A stretch of DNA of 64,000 bases, from IMG/VR virus record IMGVR_UViG_3300042300_001229, positions 1 to 64,000 of that record; one strand, given 5' to 3'. The notes beneath the pieces were generated by a model that saw nothing but the letters and a program-made list of their open reading frames with translations, was not told the origin of the DNA and did no database searches. The translations under genes and the position numbers were made by a program. This document shows positions 1 through 8,507 of this stretch, one piece after another. Origin of the DNA: a virus. Position 1 is the stretch's first letter. Every line of letters begins with the position of its first letter.

Positions 1-333
1 TTCATAAACAAATTATTAAATAAAACATTTTCAACAAAAGACTTTAGTGATAGAATTGTAGGTGGTTATGATTTTGAATGGATTATTACTCAAATGAATT
101 ATCAAGATTTTGATTTCTTTTTGTATGGTCAAACACTACCAGGTGGAACTGTTAGTCTAATTATGATGGATGGTAGAAATCTGACTTTACAGGAAGCTTT
201 AGAAGACGAAGATATTGGTTGGGAAATTCAAGAGGAAGTTAACAACGTTGTTCAGGACTGTATGAACGAAATAATTTTACCGGCCACAGGTTATGATGTA
301 GAAGTTCCGGTTATTTATATTGCAGAAGAATGA
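1..333 (+). CDS. 5'-truncated CDS, unknown protein
   Basis: The reading frame is open from the first base of the window and ends at 333, so this is the C-terminal 110 residues of a longer protein; the ATG at 94 is probably internal. The visible part is acidic, with several Glu/Asp/Ile-rich stretches and no recognised domain. Its stop overlaps the next start by 4 bases (ATGA), which suggests translational coupling with the downstream peptide-bearing genes. Its own N-terminus is outside the window, so I cannot say whether it carries the shared N-terminal peptide. Confidence 0.7.
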   Translation, partial: FINKLLNKTFSTKDFSDRIVGGYDFEWIITQMNYQDFDFFLYGQTLPGGTVSLIMMDGRNLTLQEALEDEDIGWEIQEEVNNVVQDCMNEIILPATGYDVEVPVIYIAEE

Positions 334-716
334 AAATAATAATTTCAGAACGACAACAAAAGTTATTAACCGAGTCAAAAAAACTTGAGTCGGCACAAAA
401 TCTTATTGATCAGGCATTTGAGGAATTAAGAGAAAACTGTGAAAAAAATTGGGTTGAACAATATGCTTGTGATCAAATGGAAACCGTTGAAGAGATTAAA
501 GTTGTTGCATCTGAAAAAGGATCAGCGACCACAAGAGGTCAAAAAACTAATTTTTGGTTGATTGAAGTTGACATATATTATTCATCATTAGGATATACAC
601 CTTTTGAAGATTTTATTTATCAAATCCAATGGGAAGTTAGAGAAATTGTCGGATCAAGAAATATTATTATAACCATCCGAGGTACTATAAACTCAAACAA
701 AGACCTAAACTGGTAA
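330..716 (+). CDS. unknown protein with N-terminal packaging-type peptide
   Basis: 128 residues. It begins MKIIISERQQKLLTESKK, one of the forms of the N-terminal peptide shared across this window (hydrophobic strand, S/T-E, short helix, then LLTES). The rest is an alpha/beta domain with no family I recognise. It is paralogous to the protein at 1602-2291: both follow the peptide with a QNL(I/V)D segment, a Cys-containing helix, a charged strand and a conserved ending around a short 'ExVRxIxG' type helix. Overlaps both neighbours by 1-4 bases, so it is part of one translationally coupled set. I infer that it is a virion-internal protein; the function is unknown. Confidence 0.85.
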   Translation: MKIIISERQQKLLTESKKLESAQNLIDQAFEELRENCEKNWVEQYACDQMETVEEIKVVASEKGSATTRGQKTNFWLIEVDIYYSSLGYTPFEDFIYQIQWEVREIVGSRNIIITIRGTINSNKDLNW

Positions 717-1159
717 TGAAAATAATAATATCAGAATCACAATATAATTTACTTTTAGAATCAAAGTTGAAACAAAATCTTAAACAGGAAATTAAAGATT
801 TTGGAGTAAAAGATACTGCTGAACTTGTTAATGGTTTCGATAATTTAATGGAAATTTTAAACATAAATTCTCCGATGGATTTTTTACATTTGTTTGATGA
901 CTTGGATGTTGTTCAAAGTGAAATGGACCCTGATTGGACTTTATTTCGATATAAACCAAAACATAATTTGATGGTTCACAATAGAAAAAATAGAACTGTT
1001 TTCATTAATTACGAAGAAATTTGGAAACCTTTATTTGATACTGGTCTTTTCGATCCTGACATAAAGGAACTTACAAAAGAGTGGTTGTCTAGTGTCTACA
1101 ACTTAAGGGGAGTCACAACCGAAAGGTTTTATCAAGCTTCTCCATGGTTAGTTGTCTAG
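716..1159 (+). CDS. unknown protein, GG-N-L paralog family, N-terminal peptide
   Basis: 147 residues, starting MKIIISESQYNLLLESKLK. After the peptide comes a domain also present at 30729-31220 and, more distantly, at 20057-20926. Shared features are an 'IKxxG' helix, a (V/G)-G-x-x-N-L segment, an SPM/TPM-x-(F/Y)L-x-LF-(D/N)DL segment, an aromatic strand with RY/FY, and a closing helix ending in (E/D)WL. The last 20 residues are atypical and are explained by a 23-bp direct repeat at the 3' end (see repeat 1084-1173), which seems to have replaced the original C-terminus. Starts 1 base inside the preceding stop. Confidence 0.85.
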   Translation: MKIIISESQYNLLLESKLKQNLKQEIKDFGVKDTAELVNGFDNLMEILNINSPMDFLHLFDDLDVVQSEMDPDWTLFRYKPKHNLMVHNRKNRTVFINYEEIWKPLFDTGLFDPDIKELTKEWLSSVYNLRGVTTERFYQASPWLVV

Positions 1160-1173
1160 TGTCTACAATTTAA
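1084..1173 (+). repeat. 23-bp direct repeat flanking a C-terminal insertion
   Basis: Copies at 1084-1106 and 1151-1173 start GTTGTCTAGTGTCTACAA and differ at one position. The offset is 67 bp, not a multiple of three. In copy 1 the gene's frame reads LSSVYNLRG; the same reading in copy 2 would give LSSVYNLKK and a stop. The 67-bp duplication therefore shifts the frame and gives the gene an altered tail. Confidence 0.8.
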
Positions 1174-1184
1174 AAAAATAGAAT

Positions 1185-1586
1185 ATGAAAATAATAATTA
1201 CAGAATCACAAGTTAGTCTTCTCAAAGAAAATTCCATTGTGGATATGGATCTTCAACAACTATATGACAGGGCCATAAAATTAAAAAAAGTGGTTTCTAA
1301 AAATGTCCAAAGAGAGTTGGAAGATTATTCTTGGTTTGATGGATTACAGGTAAGTATTGATAGAGATTGGGGAGGACTACCTTATTATTTTTTTAACATA
1401 AAAACAAATTTGTCCCTAACAGAGGATGAATTTTATAGTCAAGAATTAGGTGATGAAATTTATGATAAAATTGGTGATGTTTTTGGTCACTTTTTTCCAG
1501 AGGTTAATAAAAATACACAATATAACTTAACTGGTGTTTGGGATGCTTCTATAACAGACAGACATGGTTATGTAACTCACATTTAG
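1185..1586 (+). CDS. unknown protein with N-terminal packaging-type peptide
   Basis: 133 residues, beginning MKIIITESQVSLLKENS; the putative processing point follows LKE. After the peptide there is a helical segment (DLQQLYDRAIKL) and an aromatic-rich domain containing WFDGL and PYYFF. No domain recognised. It lies 25 bases after the previous stop; AT-rich leader with no Shine-Dalgarno sequence. Probably co-transcribed with its neighbours. Confidence 0.8.
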   Translation: MKIIITESQVSLLKENSIVDMDLQQLYDRAIKLKKVVSKNVQRELEDYSWFDGLQVSIDRDWGGLPYYFFNIKTNLSLTEDEFYSQELGDEIYDKIGDVFGHFFPEVNKNTQYNLTGVWDASITDRHGYVTHI

Positions 1587-1589
1587 AAC

Positions 1590-1597
1590 TATTTATT
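1590..1597 (+). promoter_or_regulatory. late-type motif TATTTATT
   Basis: TATTTATT ends 4 bases before the start at 1602; same motif and position as before most peptide-bearing genes in the window. Confidence 0.45.
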
Positions 1598-1601
1598 TAA
1601 T

Positions 1602-2291
1602 ATGAAAATCATCATTTCAGAAGATCAACAAAAAGTATTACTTGAATCAAAACAAATTGATTCAGTTCAAAATCTTGTTGATATGGCGGTTGAAGATTAT
1701 GTTGAAGGTTGTTCTAGAAGACATGCATTTAGAAATCTTGAACTTGCACTTTGTAAAGGGTTCAAGAACGGAACAACAAAACTTAAAGTTTTAGAAGTAA
1801 AAAAAATACACGACCATTATGATGTAAAACTTTCTATACACACAGATCAAGAATGGTTTCAAAGAGCGGACTTTCAAGATTTTGAAATCACATTAATACT
1901 TAAAGTTGCAAATATAATAGGAACACACAAATATGGGTTTGATATTAAGGACATGGAATTAAATGATCGTGATGAAGAAGTGATTTCTGAAAGTCGTGAA
2001 ATGAGTACTAAACTAAGACGAAGATTTAGTGAACTTGAAAAAATTGGAGAGTCAATAGAGTATCAAACTGAAATACAAGATCCATGTGATTTTGAGGATG
2101 AGAATGACTATGCTGACTATTGTATTGGACAAGGACTTTATTTTTATTACAACGATGATGAAGATGAAGACTATGAATATCCACCAGACGAAATGGTTGA
2201 GGTTAGAGATGAGGTAGAAGAATATTTAGAAGAAAAATACCACAATTATTTAGTAGATATTTATAATGACTTAGTAGAAAACTGTAACTAA
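1602..2291 (+). CDS. unknown acidic protein, paralog of 330-716, N-terminal peptide
   Basis: 229 residues, beginning MKIIISEDQQKVLLESKQ. Residues 1-130 parallel the protein at 330-716 (QNLVDMAVED, Cys-containing helix, strand pair, VANIIG). The C-terminal 90 residues are an extra, strongly acidic extension with a DDEDEDYEY run and a final helical segment. The paralog lacks this extension, so the gene looks like a duplication with an added tail. Its stop overlaps the next ATG (TAATG). Confidence 0.85.
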   Translation: MKIIISEDQQKVLLESKQIDSVQNLVDMAVEDYVEGCSRRHAFRNLELALCKGFKNGTTKLKVLEVKKIHDHYDVKLSIHTDQEWFQRADFQDFEITLILKVANIIGTHKYGFDIKDMELNDRDEEVISESREMSTKLRRRFSELEKIGESIEYQTEIQDPCDFEDENDYADYCIGQGLYFYYNDDEDEDYEYPPDEMVEVRDEVEEYLEEKYHNYLVDIYNDLVENCN

Positions 2292-2596
2292 TGAAAATAC
2301 TATTAACAGAAAAACAGGCCGATAGAATATTCAACGAAAAGATTGAATGCGAAAAGTGCGAACACTCTTGGAAAAAAGAAAATGATGACAAACATCCATT
2401 TCTTTGTCATGATTGTGGGTGGGACCAAAAAAAAGGTCTTTACGATAAAGAAAACTTATTTAAGTTTTGGAAAGGAAAATTATCTAAAGAACCAATTGAA
2501 GAAAAGTGGTCTGAAAAATATAAAAGATCAATCAACTGTAATAACCCAAAAGGTTTTAGTCAAAAGGCTCATTGTCAAGGGAGAAAGAAAAAATAA
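2291..2596 (+). CDS. zinc-ribbon protein with basic C-terminal CNNPKG module
   Basis: 101 residues. Short N-terminal peptide MKILLTEKQADRIFNEK, then a zinc ribbon with two CxxC pairs (CEKC about residues 20-23, CHDC about 36-39), then a basic tail with the pattern KRSINCNNPKG...AHCQGRKKK. The tail belongs to a group of small Cys/Arg/Lys-rich C-terminal modules that recur here on different proteins (compare 21985-23229 and 44627-44998). It likely binds nucleic acid or structures a packaged protein; this is inference. Follows the previous gene with a 1-base overlap. Confidence 0.85.
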   Translation: MKILLTEKQADRIFNEKIECEKCEHSWKKENDDKHPFLCHDCGWDQKKGLYDKENLFKFWKGKLSKEPIEEKWSEKYKRSINCNNPKGFSQKAHCQGRKKK

Positions 2597-2597
2597 A

Positions 2598-3383
2598 ATG
2601 GAGTTTAAACAAGTTAAAATTTCTTCTAATTTATCAGAATTTTTTTCTGATAATTTCAAAAAAAAATGGAATTTAGTTGATTATTACGATACTAATAAAC
2701 CGGCAATTTTTTTTGGTTTATACACAAATACAGATAGATTGTTTTTGCAAAATCATAAAGGAAAAAGTTTGGTAATTTGGGGAGGTTCTGACTTAGATAG
2801 ACCAAAATCTTTAAGTTTAGTTAAAAACTTAGTAGATATTGGTTCATGCTATACTTGGGTTTATCCAGGTTTTTTTTCGGAAGTATTAAGTAAATACAAA
2901 ATAAAACATAAAAAAATTTTTGTTCCTATAAAAAACTATGACGAGTTCCAACCAATTGAATGTGGGGATAAAATTTACGTTTATAAAGGAATTTTAGGCA
3001 ACAGAAAAGATTATTTTAAATGGGACGAGGTAATCCAACCAATAATAAACCATTTTGGTAAAGATAATATTTTGTATACTCAAAACGAAACAATTGAAAC
3101 TTTAAAAAATAAATTTTATAAAAATTCTTTTGTGTATATTAAACCAAATGAAAAAGGTGGTTGTACTACCATGTTCGAAATGGCTTATATGGGAAGAAAA
3201 ACAATAGGTTTAGGGTTTGAAAACTGTGAATTTTTTTCTACCTATAAAAACACTAACAACCTAATCCAACAAATCGAAGATGAATCAAAAAAAATTGGTA
3301 AAATAAATTATAAAACTTCAGAGTCTATAAAAAATACCTTTATTTCGGATAATTCTTGGTTATACTCTAACTATTATGAATAA
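2598..3383 (+). CDS. GT-B-like glycosyltransferase
   Basis: 261 residues from the ATG at 2598. I prefer this to an in-frame ATG at 2343, which would overlap the zinc-ribbon gene by 250 bases. The C-terminal half has a GT-B type nucleotide-sugar region: SFVYIKPNEKGGCTTMFE followed by AYMGRKTIGLG, resembling the acceptor/donor loop and conserved Glu of GT1/GT4 enzymes. It is shorter than typical GT-B enzymes (350-400 residues). First gene of a sugar-modification cluster running to 8106; overlaps the acyltransferase by 8 bases. It probably modifies phage structural proteins or host surface glycans. Confidence 0.75.
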   Translation: MEFKQVKISSNLSEFFSDNFKKKWNLVDYYDTNKPAIFFGLYTNTDRLFLQNHKGKSLVIWGGSDLDRPKSLSLVKNLVDIGSCYTWVYPGFFSEVLSKYKIKHKKIFVPIKNYDEFQPIECGDKIYVYKGILGNRKDYFKWDEVIQPIINHFGKDNILYTQNETIETLKNKFYKNSFVYIKPNEKGGCTTMFEMAYMGRKTIGLGFENCEFFSTYKNTNNLIQQIEDESKKIGKINYKTSESIKNTFISDNSWLYSNYYE

Positions 3384-4140
3384 TGTTTTTTGTGAGGATT
3401 TCCGAGTAGGTAAAAATACTTTTATTTCACCTAAGGCAACTATAAAAGGAATAAATGGTAATGCAAAAAAAATAACAATAGGTGATAATACTTATATCGG
3501 CGACAATGTTCAAATAATAATTGATGAATTAGAAATTGGTGATTATTGTAAAATACACCATCACACAAATATTCATGGTTATTTACCTATGAAAATAGGA
3601 CATAACGCATGGATTGGACAAGGTTGTATAATTGATTCTATAGGTGGAGTTACTATTGGAAACAATTGTGGTATTGGTGCCTATTCTCAATTGTGGAGTC
3701 ATATTAAGTATGGGGATCCTTTAATTGGTTGTAACTACAACGATAATAAACCTTTGACAATTGGGAATGATGTTTGGTTTGTTGGTCATTGTATTGTTTC
3801 ACCAATACACGCAAAAGATAGATCAATGGCCTTGGTTGGTAGTGTAATAACAAAAGATATGGAAACAGATCAAGTTTACGCCGGAAGTCCTGCAAAAAAT
3901 ATAACTTCTAAAGTTAAACCACAATTTACCGACATAACTTTACAGGAGAAATGGGATTTAATAAAAAAAATACCTAAAACTGATGATATTGAAATTGTTG
4001 AGTCAAATAGTGAAATTATTTGTAACAAAAAAAGTTATTTTAATATAAATGAAAGAACCTACACAAAAAAAAATACAGATACTGAAATTGCCTTTATGAA
4101 AAAGTTACAATCTCAATTAATAAAATTTGTACCAAAATAA
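3376..4140 (+). CDS. left-handed beta-helix (hexapeptide) acyltransferase
   Basis: 254 residues. Residues about 5-180 contain hexapeptide repeats of the (I/V)GxxxxI type (TIGDNTYIGDNVQI, KIGHNAWIGQGC, TIGNNCGIGAYSQ, TIGNDVWFVGHC), ending in AGSPAKNI, the usual C-terminal signature of WbbJ/maltose O-acetyltransferase-type sugar acetyltransferases. A His in the IHHHTNIHG segment could be catalytic. The last 60 residues form an extra Lys/Asn-rich domain. By family it transfers an acetyl or acyl group to a sugar hydroxyl or amine; the substrate is presumably made by the neighbouring transferases. Confidence 0.9.
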   Translation: MNNVFCEDFRVGKNTFISPKATIKGINGNAKKITIGDNTYIGDNVQIIIDELEIGDYCKIHHHTNIHGYLPMKIGHNAWIGQGCIIDSIGGVTIGNNCGIGAYSQLWSHIKYGDPLIGCNYNDNKPLTIGNDVWFVGHCIVSPIHAKDRSMALVGSVITKDMETDQVYAGSPAKNITSKVKPQFTDITLQEKWDLIKKIPKTDDIEIVESNSEIICNKKSYFNINERTYTKKNTDTEIAFMKKLQSQLIKFVPK

Positions 4141-4145
4141 AAAAT

Positions 4146-4781
4146 ATGCCAATAAAAGAACATAACCCATACAAAATAGTAAAAATGTTTGAAGAAGAAA
4201 TTGCTTCTTACACTGGTGCTAAATATGCAATATCTGTTGATAGTTGTACAAATGCCTTATTTTTGATGTGTAAATATCATCAAGTTAAAGAAGTTACGAT
4301 TCCCTCAAAAACATATTTATCTGTCCCTATGAGTATAATTAATGCTGGTGGTGAAGTTATTTTTGATAAAAGGGAAATTACAAATCATTGGAGCGGTTTA
4401 TATCAATTAAAACCATATCCAATTTATGACTCAGCAAAAAGATTAACATCAAACATGTATATTCCTGGTTCTTATATGGGTTTATCTTTCCATATAAAAA
4501 AACAACTTGGTATTGGAAAAGGAGGTATGATACTAACGGACGATGAAGTGGCCGCAAAGTGGTTTAAAAAGGCAAGATATGAGGGTAGAAGTGAAAAGTT
4601 TTATAAAGAAGATAATATTGAAACAATTGGTTGGAATATGTATATGACACCACAGGAAGCTGCTCATGGACTTTGCCTTTTACAAAATTATCCCGAAAAC
4701 AATATAGATTTAAATGAAATAAATGGATATAGAGATCTAACTGATTTCCATATTTTTAAAGATTGTAAAGTAATTAAATAA
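4146..4781 (+). CDS. DegT/DnrJ/EryC1-type aminotransferase, short form
   Basis: 211 residues, about half the usual 370-400 of this PLP family. The N-terminal half has the DegT pattern YTGAKYAISVDSCTNAL (phosphate-cup Ser/Thr), then the PLP-lysine region SFHIKKQLGIGKGGMILTDD, where the second Lys aligns with the Schiff-base lysine of SFHxxK. It ends after the 'NMYMTPQEAAHGLCLL' segment, so the small C-terminal domain is missing. By family it would make an amino sugar or act on a keto sugar; the shortened form may act as a dimer or may be degenerate. Sits between the acyltransferase and three glycosyltransferases. Confidence 0.8.
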   Translation: MPIKEHNPYKIVKMFEEEIASYTGAKYAISVDSCTNALFLMCKYHQVKEVTIPSKTYLSVPMSIINAGGEVIFDKREITNHWSGLYQLKPYPIYDSAKRLTSNMYIPGSYMGLSFHIKKQLGIGKGGMILTDDEVAAKWFKKARYEGRSEKFYKEDNIETIGWNMYMTPQEAAHGLCLLQNYPENNIDLNEINGYRDLTDFHIFKDCKVIK

Positions 4782-4782
4782 A

Positions 4783-5493
4783 ATGAAACATTCTGTAATT
4801 GTAACAGGATTCAATTGTGAGTTATATGCCGAAGAGTGTATTCGGTCAATTCTGAATCAAACATATGATAATTTTGAAATATTAATTTATAATGATGGGA
4901 GCGTTGATTCTACCAAAAAAGTTTTAGAGCAATTCAAATCAAATAAAAATATAAAAATATATAACAATGAAACAAATATGGGTGCATTATATGGTAGGTA
5001 TAACTTAAATAAATTAGCACAAGGTGAAATTGTTTCTTTTGTTGGTTTAGATGATAAATTAAGTTTAGATGCTTTGGAAATAGTTACTAATTATTATACA
5101 CCAGAAATAAAAATGACATACGGCAATTGGGTTGATATGGACACTAATGTTGTTTTTGAAGTTGAAGAATACAGTGAAGAAACTTTTGAATTAAAATTAT
5201 TTAGAAAAACAAAATGGAAAGCTACTGCTTTAAACACTTTTAGAAAAAGTTTGATTGATACGATACCTGAAACTATTTTAAAAATGGACGGTAATTTTTT
5301 TACAAATTGTACAGATTTGGCATACAGTTATCCATGTTTGGAACAGTGTTCAAAAAAAGAAGTGTCTGTAATAAAAGAACCAATTTATATTTATAGAAAA
5401 AATCACCCTAATACTACTTTAAAAAGACTAGGAAGAACAAATAAAAATATGGTTAGAGAATATATATCTAAACAAAAAATTTTTAAAATTTAA
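4783..5493 (+). CDS. GT2-family glycosyltransferase
   Basis: 236 residues with a classic GT-A/GT2 start: VIVTGFNCELYAEECIRSIL, then LIYNDGSVDSTKKVLEQF (nucleotide-binding Asp) and a DxD-like VGLDDKLSLDA at about residues 86-96. Cytoplasmic and without membrane segments. The gene follows the aminotransferase with one base between stop and ATG, so they are co-translated. It likely adds a sugar to a growing glycan or a phage protein; donor and acceptor cannot be read from the sequence. Confidence 0.9.
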   Translation: MKHSVIVTGFNCELYAEECIRSILNQTYDNFEILIYNDGSVDSTKKVLEQFKSNKNIKIYNNETNMGALYGRYNLNKLAQGEIVSFVGLDDKLSLDALEIVTNYYTPEIKMTYGNWVDMDTNVVFEVEEYSEETFELKLFRKTKWKATALNTFRKSLIDTIPETILKMDGNFFTNCTDLAYSYPCLEQCSKKEVSVIKEPIYIYRKNHPNTTLKRLGRTNKNMVREYISKQKIFKI

Positions 5494-5499
5494 TTCTCT

Positions 5500-6201
5500 A
5501 TGGGAAACCAAGTATTTGACTACTGCATCATAATCACCACTTTTGATAGACAGTTGGCACTAAAAAACCTTTTAAAAAAAATTTTACATCAAAAAGGGGA
5601 TAAAAAAATTCAAATCGTAGTTTTTGATGACGGAGGTAAAGAAAATCTTATTAATTACGATGAAAATATAAAATATATAAAATTTTCAAATAATCACGGT
5701 AAAAAAAAGTTTTGGTATATAATCGATCAGACTTTTAAATATATAAGGAATATTGAATCAAAATATTATATATACTTACAAGATGACTTATTAGTGGATG
5801 ATAATTTTATTTTAGACGTTACAAATTTATATGAGAATTTAAATGACCACAAAAAAATTTCTTTGGAGTTTAGAACCGATGTAAGAACAAAAAGACCAAA
5901 TTGGTCAAACTTTACACCAAACATAATTGACAATTACATTCAAACACAATGGGTTGAATTAGATTTTATTGCGGAAAAAAAATTCTTTGAGGTTTTAGAT
6001 TTCAAAATTAACCCCATTTCAGAAAACAGATGGAACAAAGACCCAAATTTAAGTTCAGGGGTTGGATACCAATTAACAAAAAGGTTAAATGATTTAGGTT
6101 ATACAATGTATCATACCAAAGTATCATTAGTTAAACATGGTTTTGAAAAATCAAAAATGAACATTAACGAAAGAATGGTTAATGACTTAAATATTTTTTA
6201 A
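5500..6201 (+). CDS. GT-A-fold glycosyltransferase
   Basis: 233 residues. Starts with CIIITTFDRQLALKNLLKKI and QIVVFDDGGKENL, the donor-binding region of GT2-like enzymes. The DxD-type metal site is in YYIYLQDDLLVDDNF at about residue 90. More divergent than its upstream neighbour. Six bases separate it from the preceding stop and one base from the next ATG, so it belongs to the same operon. Confidence 0.8.
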   Translation: MGNQVFDYCIIITTFDRQLALKNLLKKILHQKGDKKIQIVVFDDGGKENLINYDENIKYIKFSNNHGKKKFWYIIDQTFKYIRNIESKYYIYLQDDLLVDDNFILDVTNLYENLNDHKKISLEFRTDVRTKRPNWSNFTPNIIDNYIQTQWVELDFIAEKKFFEVLDFKINPISENRWNKDPNLSSGVGYQLTKRLNDLGYTMYHTKVSLVKHGFEKSKMNINERMVNDLNIF

Positions 6202-6202
6202 G

Positions 6203-7153
6203 ATGAGTAAAATTGTTGTGAATATATCATCATACAAAAGAAATGATGGTTTAGAAAAAGTAATAAATTCGGTAATTGAAGATTGTGACAAAATAAACGT
6301 TGCCTTAAATTCTTATGAAGGTGAAATACCAAAATTTCTTTTTGACAATAAGATTAATATTTTAATAACTGACAACTCAAAGGGAGATGCTTATAAGTTT
6401 TATTTTTTAAATAATACCGAAGATGCTTATTACATTACATTAGACGATGATATAATTTACCCTAAAAATTTTATAAAAAAAATCATTCAAAAATGCGACT
6501 TTTACGAAAGAAAAAAAGTAATTACTTATCATGGAAGAAATTTTGAAAATTTCCCTATACAATCATATTACAAATCCAAATCAAAAAGATATCATTTTTT
6601 ACAAGAGGTCTCGAAAGACACAAAAGTGCAATTTGGAGGAACAGGATTGATGTGTTTTCATACCAATTTACTTAAAATACCATTTGAATATTTTATATTT
6701 CCAAATATGGCCGATGTTTGGTTAGGAAAATATTGTATGGAAAATAAAATTGAGATTATTTGTTTGAAACACCTAAAAGGTTATATACAATATATACCAC
6801 AAAAAACCACAATTTATGATGTAGAATCTAAAAATGATTTTATACAAACACAAGTTGTAAATTCTATTTTTAATAAAACGATTAACTTAGAAAATTTAAA
6901 AAACTATAATAAAAATAATTCGTTAGAACAAATTCCTAATATATCAATTCCGCAACCAACTCCACCACCACATGAACCGGTAAAAATTGAAAAAACTTTA
7001 GAAATAAATAAAAAAACAATTGATTACCAAAAAGTTAATAGAATATTTTCAAATTTACAAAATAATACACAACAAAAACCACAGGTTAATACAAATAATC
7101 TGAAACTTAATTCAAAACAAATTTCAACATTTAATAAAAAGAAATTCAGATGA
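6203..7153 (+). CDS. GT-A-fold glycosyltransferase with C-terminal tail
   Basis: 316 residues. The N-terminal 220 residues form a GT-A domain (IVVNISSYKRNDGLEKVI; metal site TLDDDIIYP about 78-86; GGTGLMCFH acceptor region). The last 90 residues are a low-complexity Asn/Gln/Pro tail ending FNKKKFR. The next gene product also has a Lys/Asn-rich tail ending LKKKFR, so the two share a C-terminal tag that may mediate docking in a complex (inference). Overlaps the next start by 4 bases. Confidence 0.8.
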   Translation: MSKIVVNISSYKRNDGLEKVINSVIEDCDKINVALNSYEGEIPKFLFDNKINILITDNSKGDAYKFYFLNNTEDAYYITLDDDIIYPKNFIKKIIQKCDFYERKKVITYHGRNFENFPIQSYYKSKSKRYHFLQEVSKDTKVQFGGTGLMCFHTNLLKIPFEYFIFPNMADVWLGKYCMENKIEIICLKHLKGYIQYIPQKTTIYDVESKNDFIQTQVVNSIFNKTINLENLKNYNKNNSLEQIPNISIPQPTPPPHEPVKIEKTLEINKKTIDYQKVNRIFSNLQNNTQQKPQVNTNNLKLNSKQISTFNKKKFR

Positions 7154-8106
7154 GTTTAAGTGTTATTATACCAACTTATAAAAATGTTATTTTTTTGGAT
7201 GAACTTTTTTTATCTATAGAAAATAGTAGATATGATAATGAATTTGAAGTTTTGATTGGAATTGATAATTGTTATGAAACGATCGATTACATTTATAATA
7301 AAGAATTTCCAAAAAACTTTAAGTTTTTTTTCTTTTTGGAAAATCAAGGTCCCTATCTAATTAAAAATACTTTAGTTGAAATAAGTCAGTATAATAAAAT
7401 TTTGTTCTTTGATTCTGATGATGTTATTCTGCCAAATTTATTTGAGGAAATTGACAGTCAATTAAACATATATGATTTGATCAAACCAAAATATATTGAT
7501 TTTGAGGATAAGAACAATCAACGAGAGTTCAAACAACAAAAAAATACATTTGGTGAGGGAGTTTTTGGGATTAAAAAAGACATATTTTTAAGTATTAATG
7601 GATTTGAGGGATGGAGAGTTGCCGCAGACTCAGATCTTATGTCTCGACTATATAAAATGAATTTAAAAATATTACATACGAATCATATTCTATTTCATAG
7701 AAGATTACACAAAAATTCTTTAACAATTCATCCTGAGACAAACTTATCATCAAAAATTAGGGCTAAATATTTTTTCATTAGTAAAAATAAACCAAAACAT
7801 TTTTTAAAATTGGAGGGGCTCAAAACGAGTGAATATAAAGTTGTTGATATTGAAAATAAAGAATTTACAAAATCTTTGATTGAGTTAAAAGAAGAACACG
7901 AAATAACCGAATATGAGAAAAAAAAGTTGAAACACGAATCTATTTCTACGATTTTTTCTAATCAACCAAAAAGAGATATTCCGAAAGAACCAAAAAAAAT
8001 AAATTATGATGCCATTAACAACAACAGATCGATGTTGTATCATCCTAATTTGAACTCTGCCTTAAAAAAGGCAAAACTTGATAATTTGAAAAAAAAATTT
8101 AGATAG
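7150..8106 (+). CDS. GT2-family glycosyltransferase with KKKFR C-terminus
   Basis: 318 residues, starting SVIIPTYKNVIFLDELFLSI, with a donor site FDSDDVILPNLF at about residues 90-102 and a GT2-type acceptor motif GFEGWRVAADSDLMSRL (the ED/xxD general-base region). The C-terminal 80 residues are basic and end LKKKFR like the upstream transferase. Last gene of the sugar cluster; transcription seems to restart at 8122. Confidence 0.88.
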   Translation: MSLSVIIPTYKNVIFLDELFLSIENSRYDNEFEVLIGIDNCYETIDYIYNKEFPKNFKFFFFLENQGPYLIKNTLVEISQYNKILFFDSDDVILPNLFEEIDSQLNIYDLIKPKYIDFEDKNNQREFKQQKNTFGEGVFGIKKDIFLSINGFEGWRVAADSDLMSRLYKMNLKILHTNHILFHRRLHKNSLTIHPETNLSSKIRAKYFFISKNKPKHFLKLEGLKTSEYKVVDIENKEFTKSLIELKEEHEITEYEKKKLKHESISTIFSNQPKRDIPKEPKKINYDAINNNRSMLYHPNLNSALKKAKLDNLKKKFR

Positions 8107-8121
8107 AATAATATTTTTTCT

Positions 8122-8129
8122 TATCTTTG
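8122..8129 (+). promoter_or_regulatory. TATCTTTG promoter (-7 element)
   Basis: Matches the Bacteroidota -7 consensus TAnnTTTG. Only 5 bases separate it from the ATG at 8135, so the mRNA is likely leaderless or nearly so. Confidence 0.7.
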
Positions 8130-8134
8130 TTTTA

Positions 8135-8497
8135 ATGAAACACCCAAGAAAGGAAGGAAAGGTAATTAGTGATAAGGACATTAAGTTTGTTAAAAAACTT
8201 TTGAAAAAAAATCCTATTATTTTTGAAAGTAATATTCATATTAAAGATGATTGCTTGGTTGAAATCACAAATATTAGAAAATATGCGAATAGTTGGTATT
8301 ATGGTTCTAACGCTAAATTTGTGTATGAAGTGGATGTCAAAGTTAAAAAAAACGATTCTTCCCGTTGGTGTAACTACACAAACACTAACTATAAAAACAG
8401 AAGAATAAGATCTTGGAAAACGGAACAACTATTTCGAGAAGAGTTATGTTATTTTAACATTATGGACTTTTGTATATCAAAGATTTCCTACGAATAG
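8135..8497 (+). CDS. unknown basic protein
   Basis: 120 residues, beginning MKHPRKEGKVISDKDIKFVKK, rich in Lys/Asn/Trp/Tyr, without the N-terminal peptide. No domain recognised. It has its own TAnnTTTG promoter and ends 21 bases before the lysozyme gene, whose late-type motif lies between them. It is therefore likely expressed early, unlike its neighbour. Confidence 0.75.
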   Translation: MKHPRKEGKVISDKDIKFVKKLLKKNPIIFESNIHIKDDCLVEITNIRKYANSWYYGSNAKFVYEVDVKVKKNDSSRWCNYTNTNYKNRRIRSWKTEQLFREELCYFNIMDFCISKISYE

Positions 8498-8507
8498 AAT
8501 TCGTCTA

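Noticed and set aside
2343-2597. Longer start for the first glycosyltransferase
   Set aside because: It would overlap the zinc-ribbon gene almost completely; the ATG at 2598 starts right after that gene's stop.
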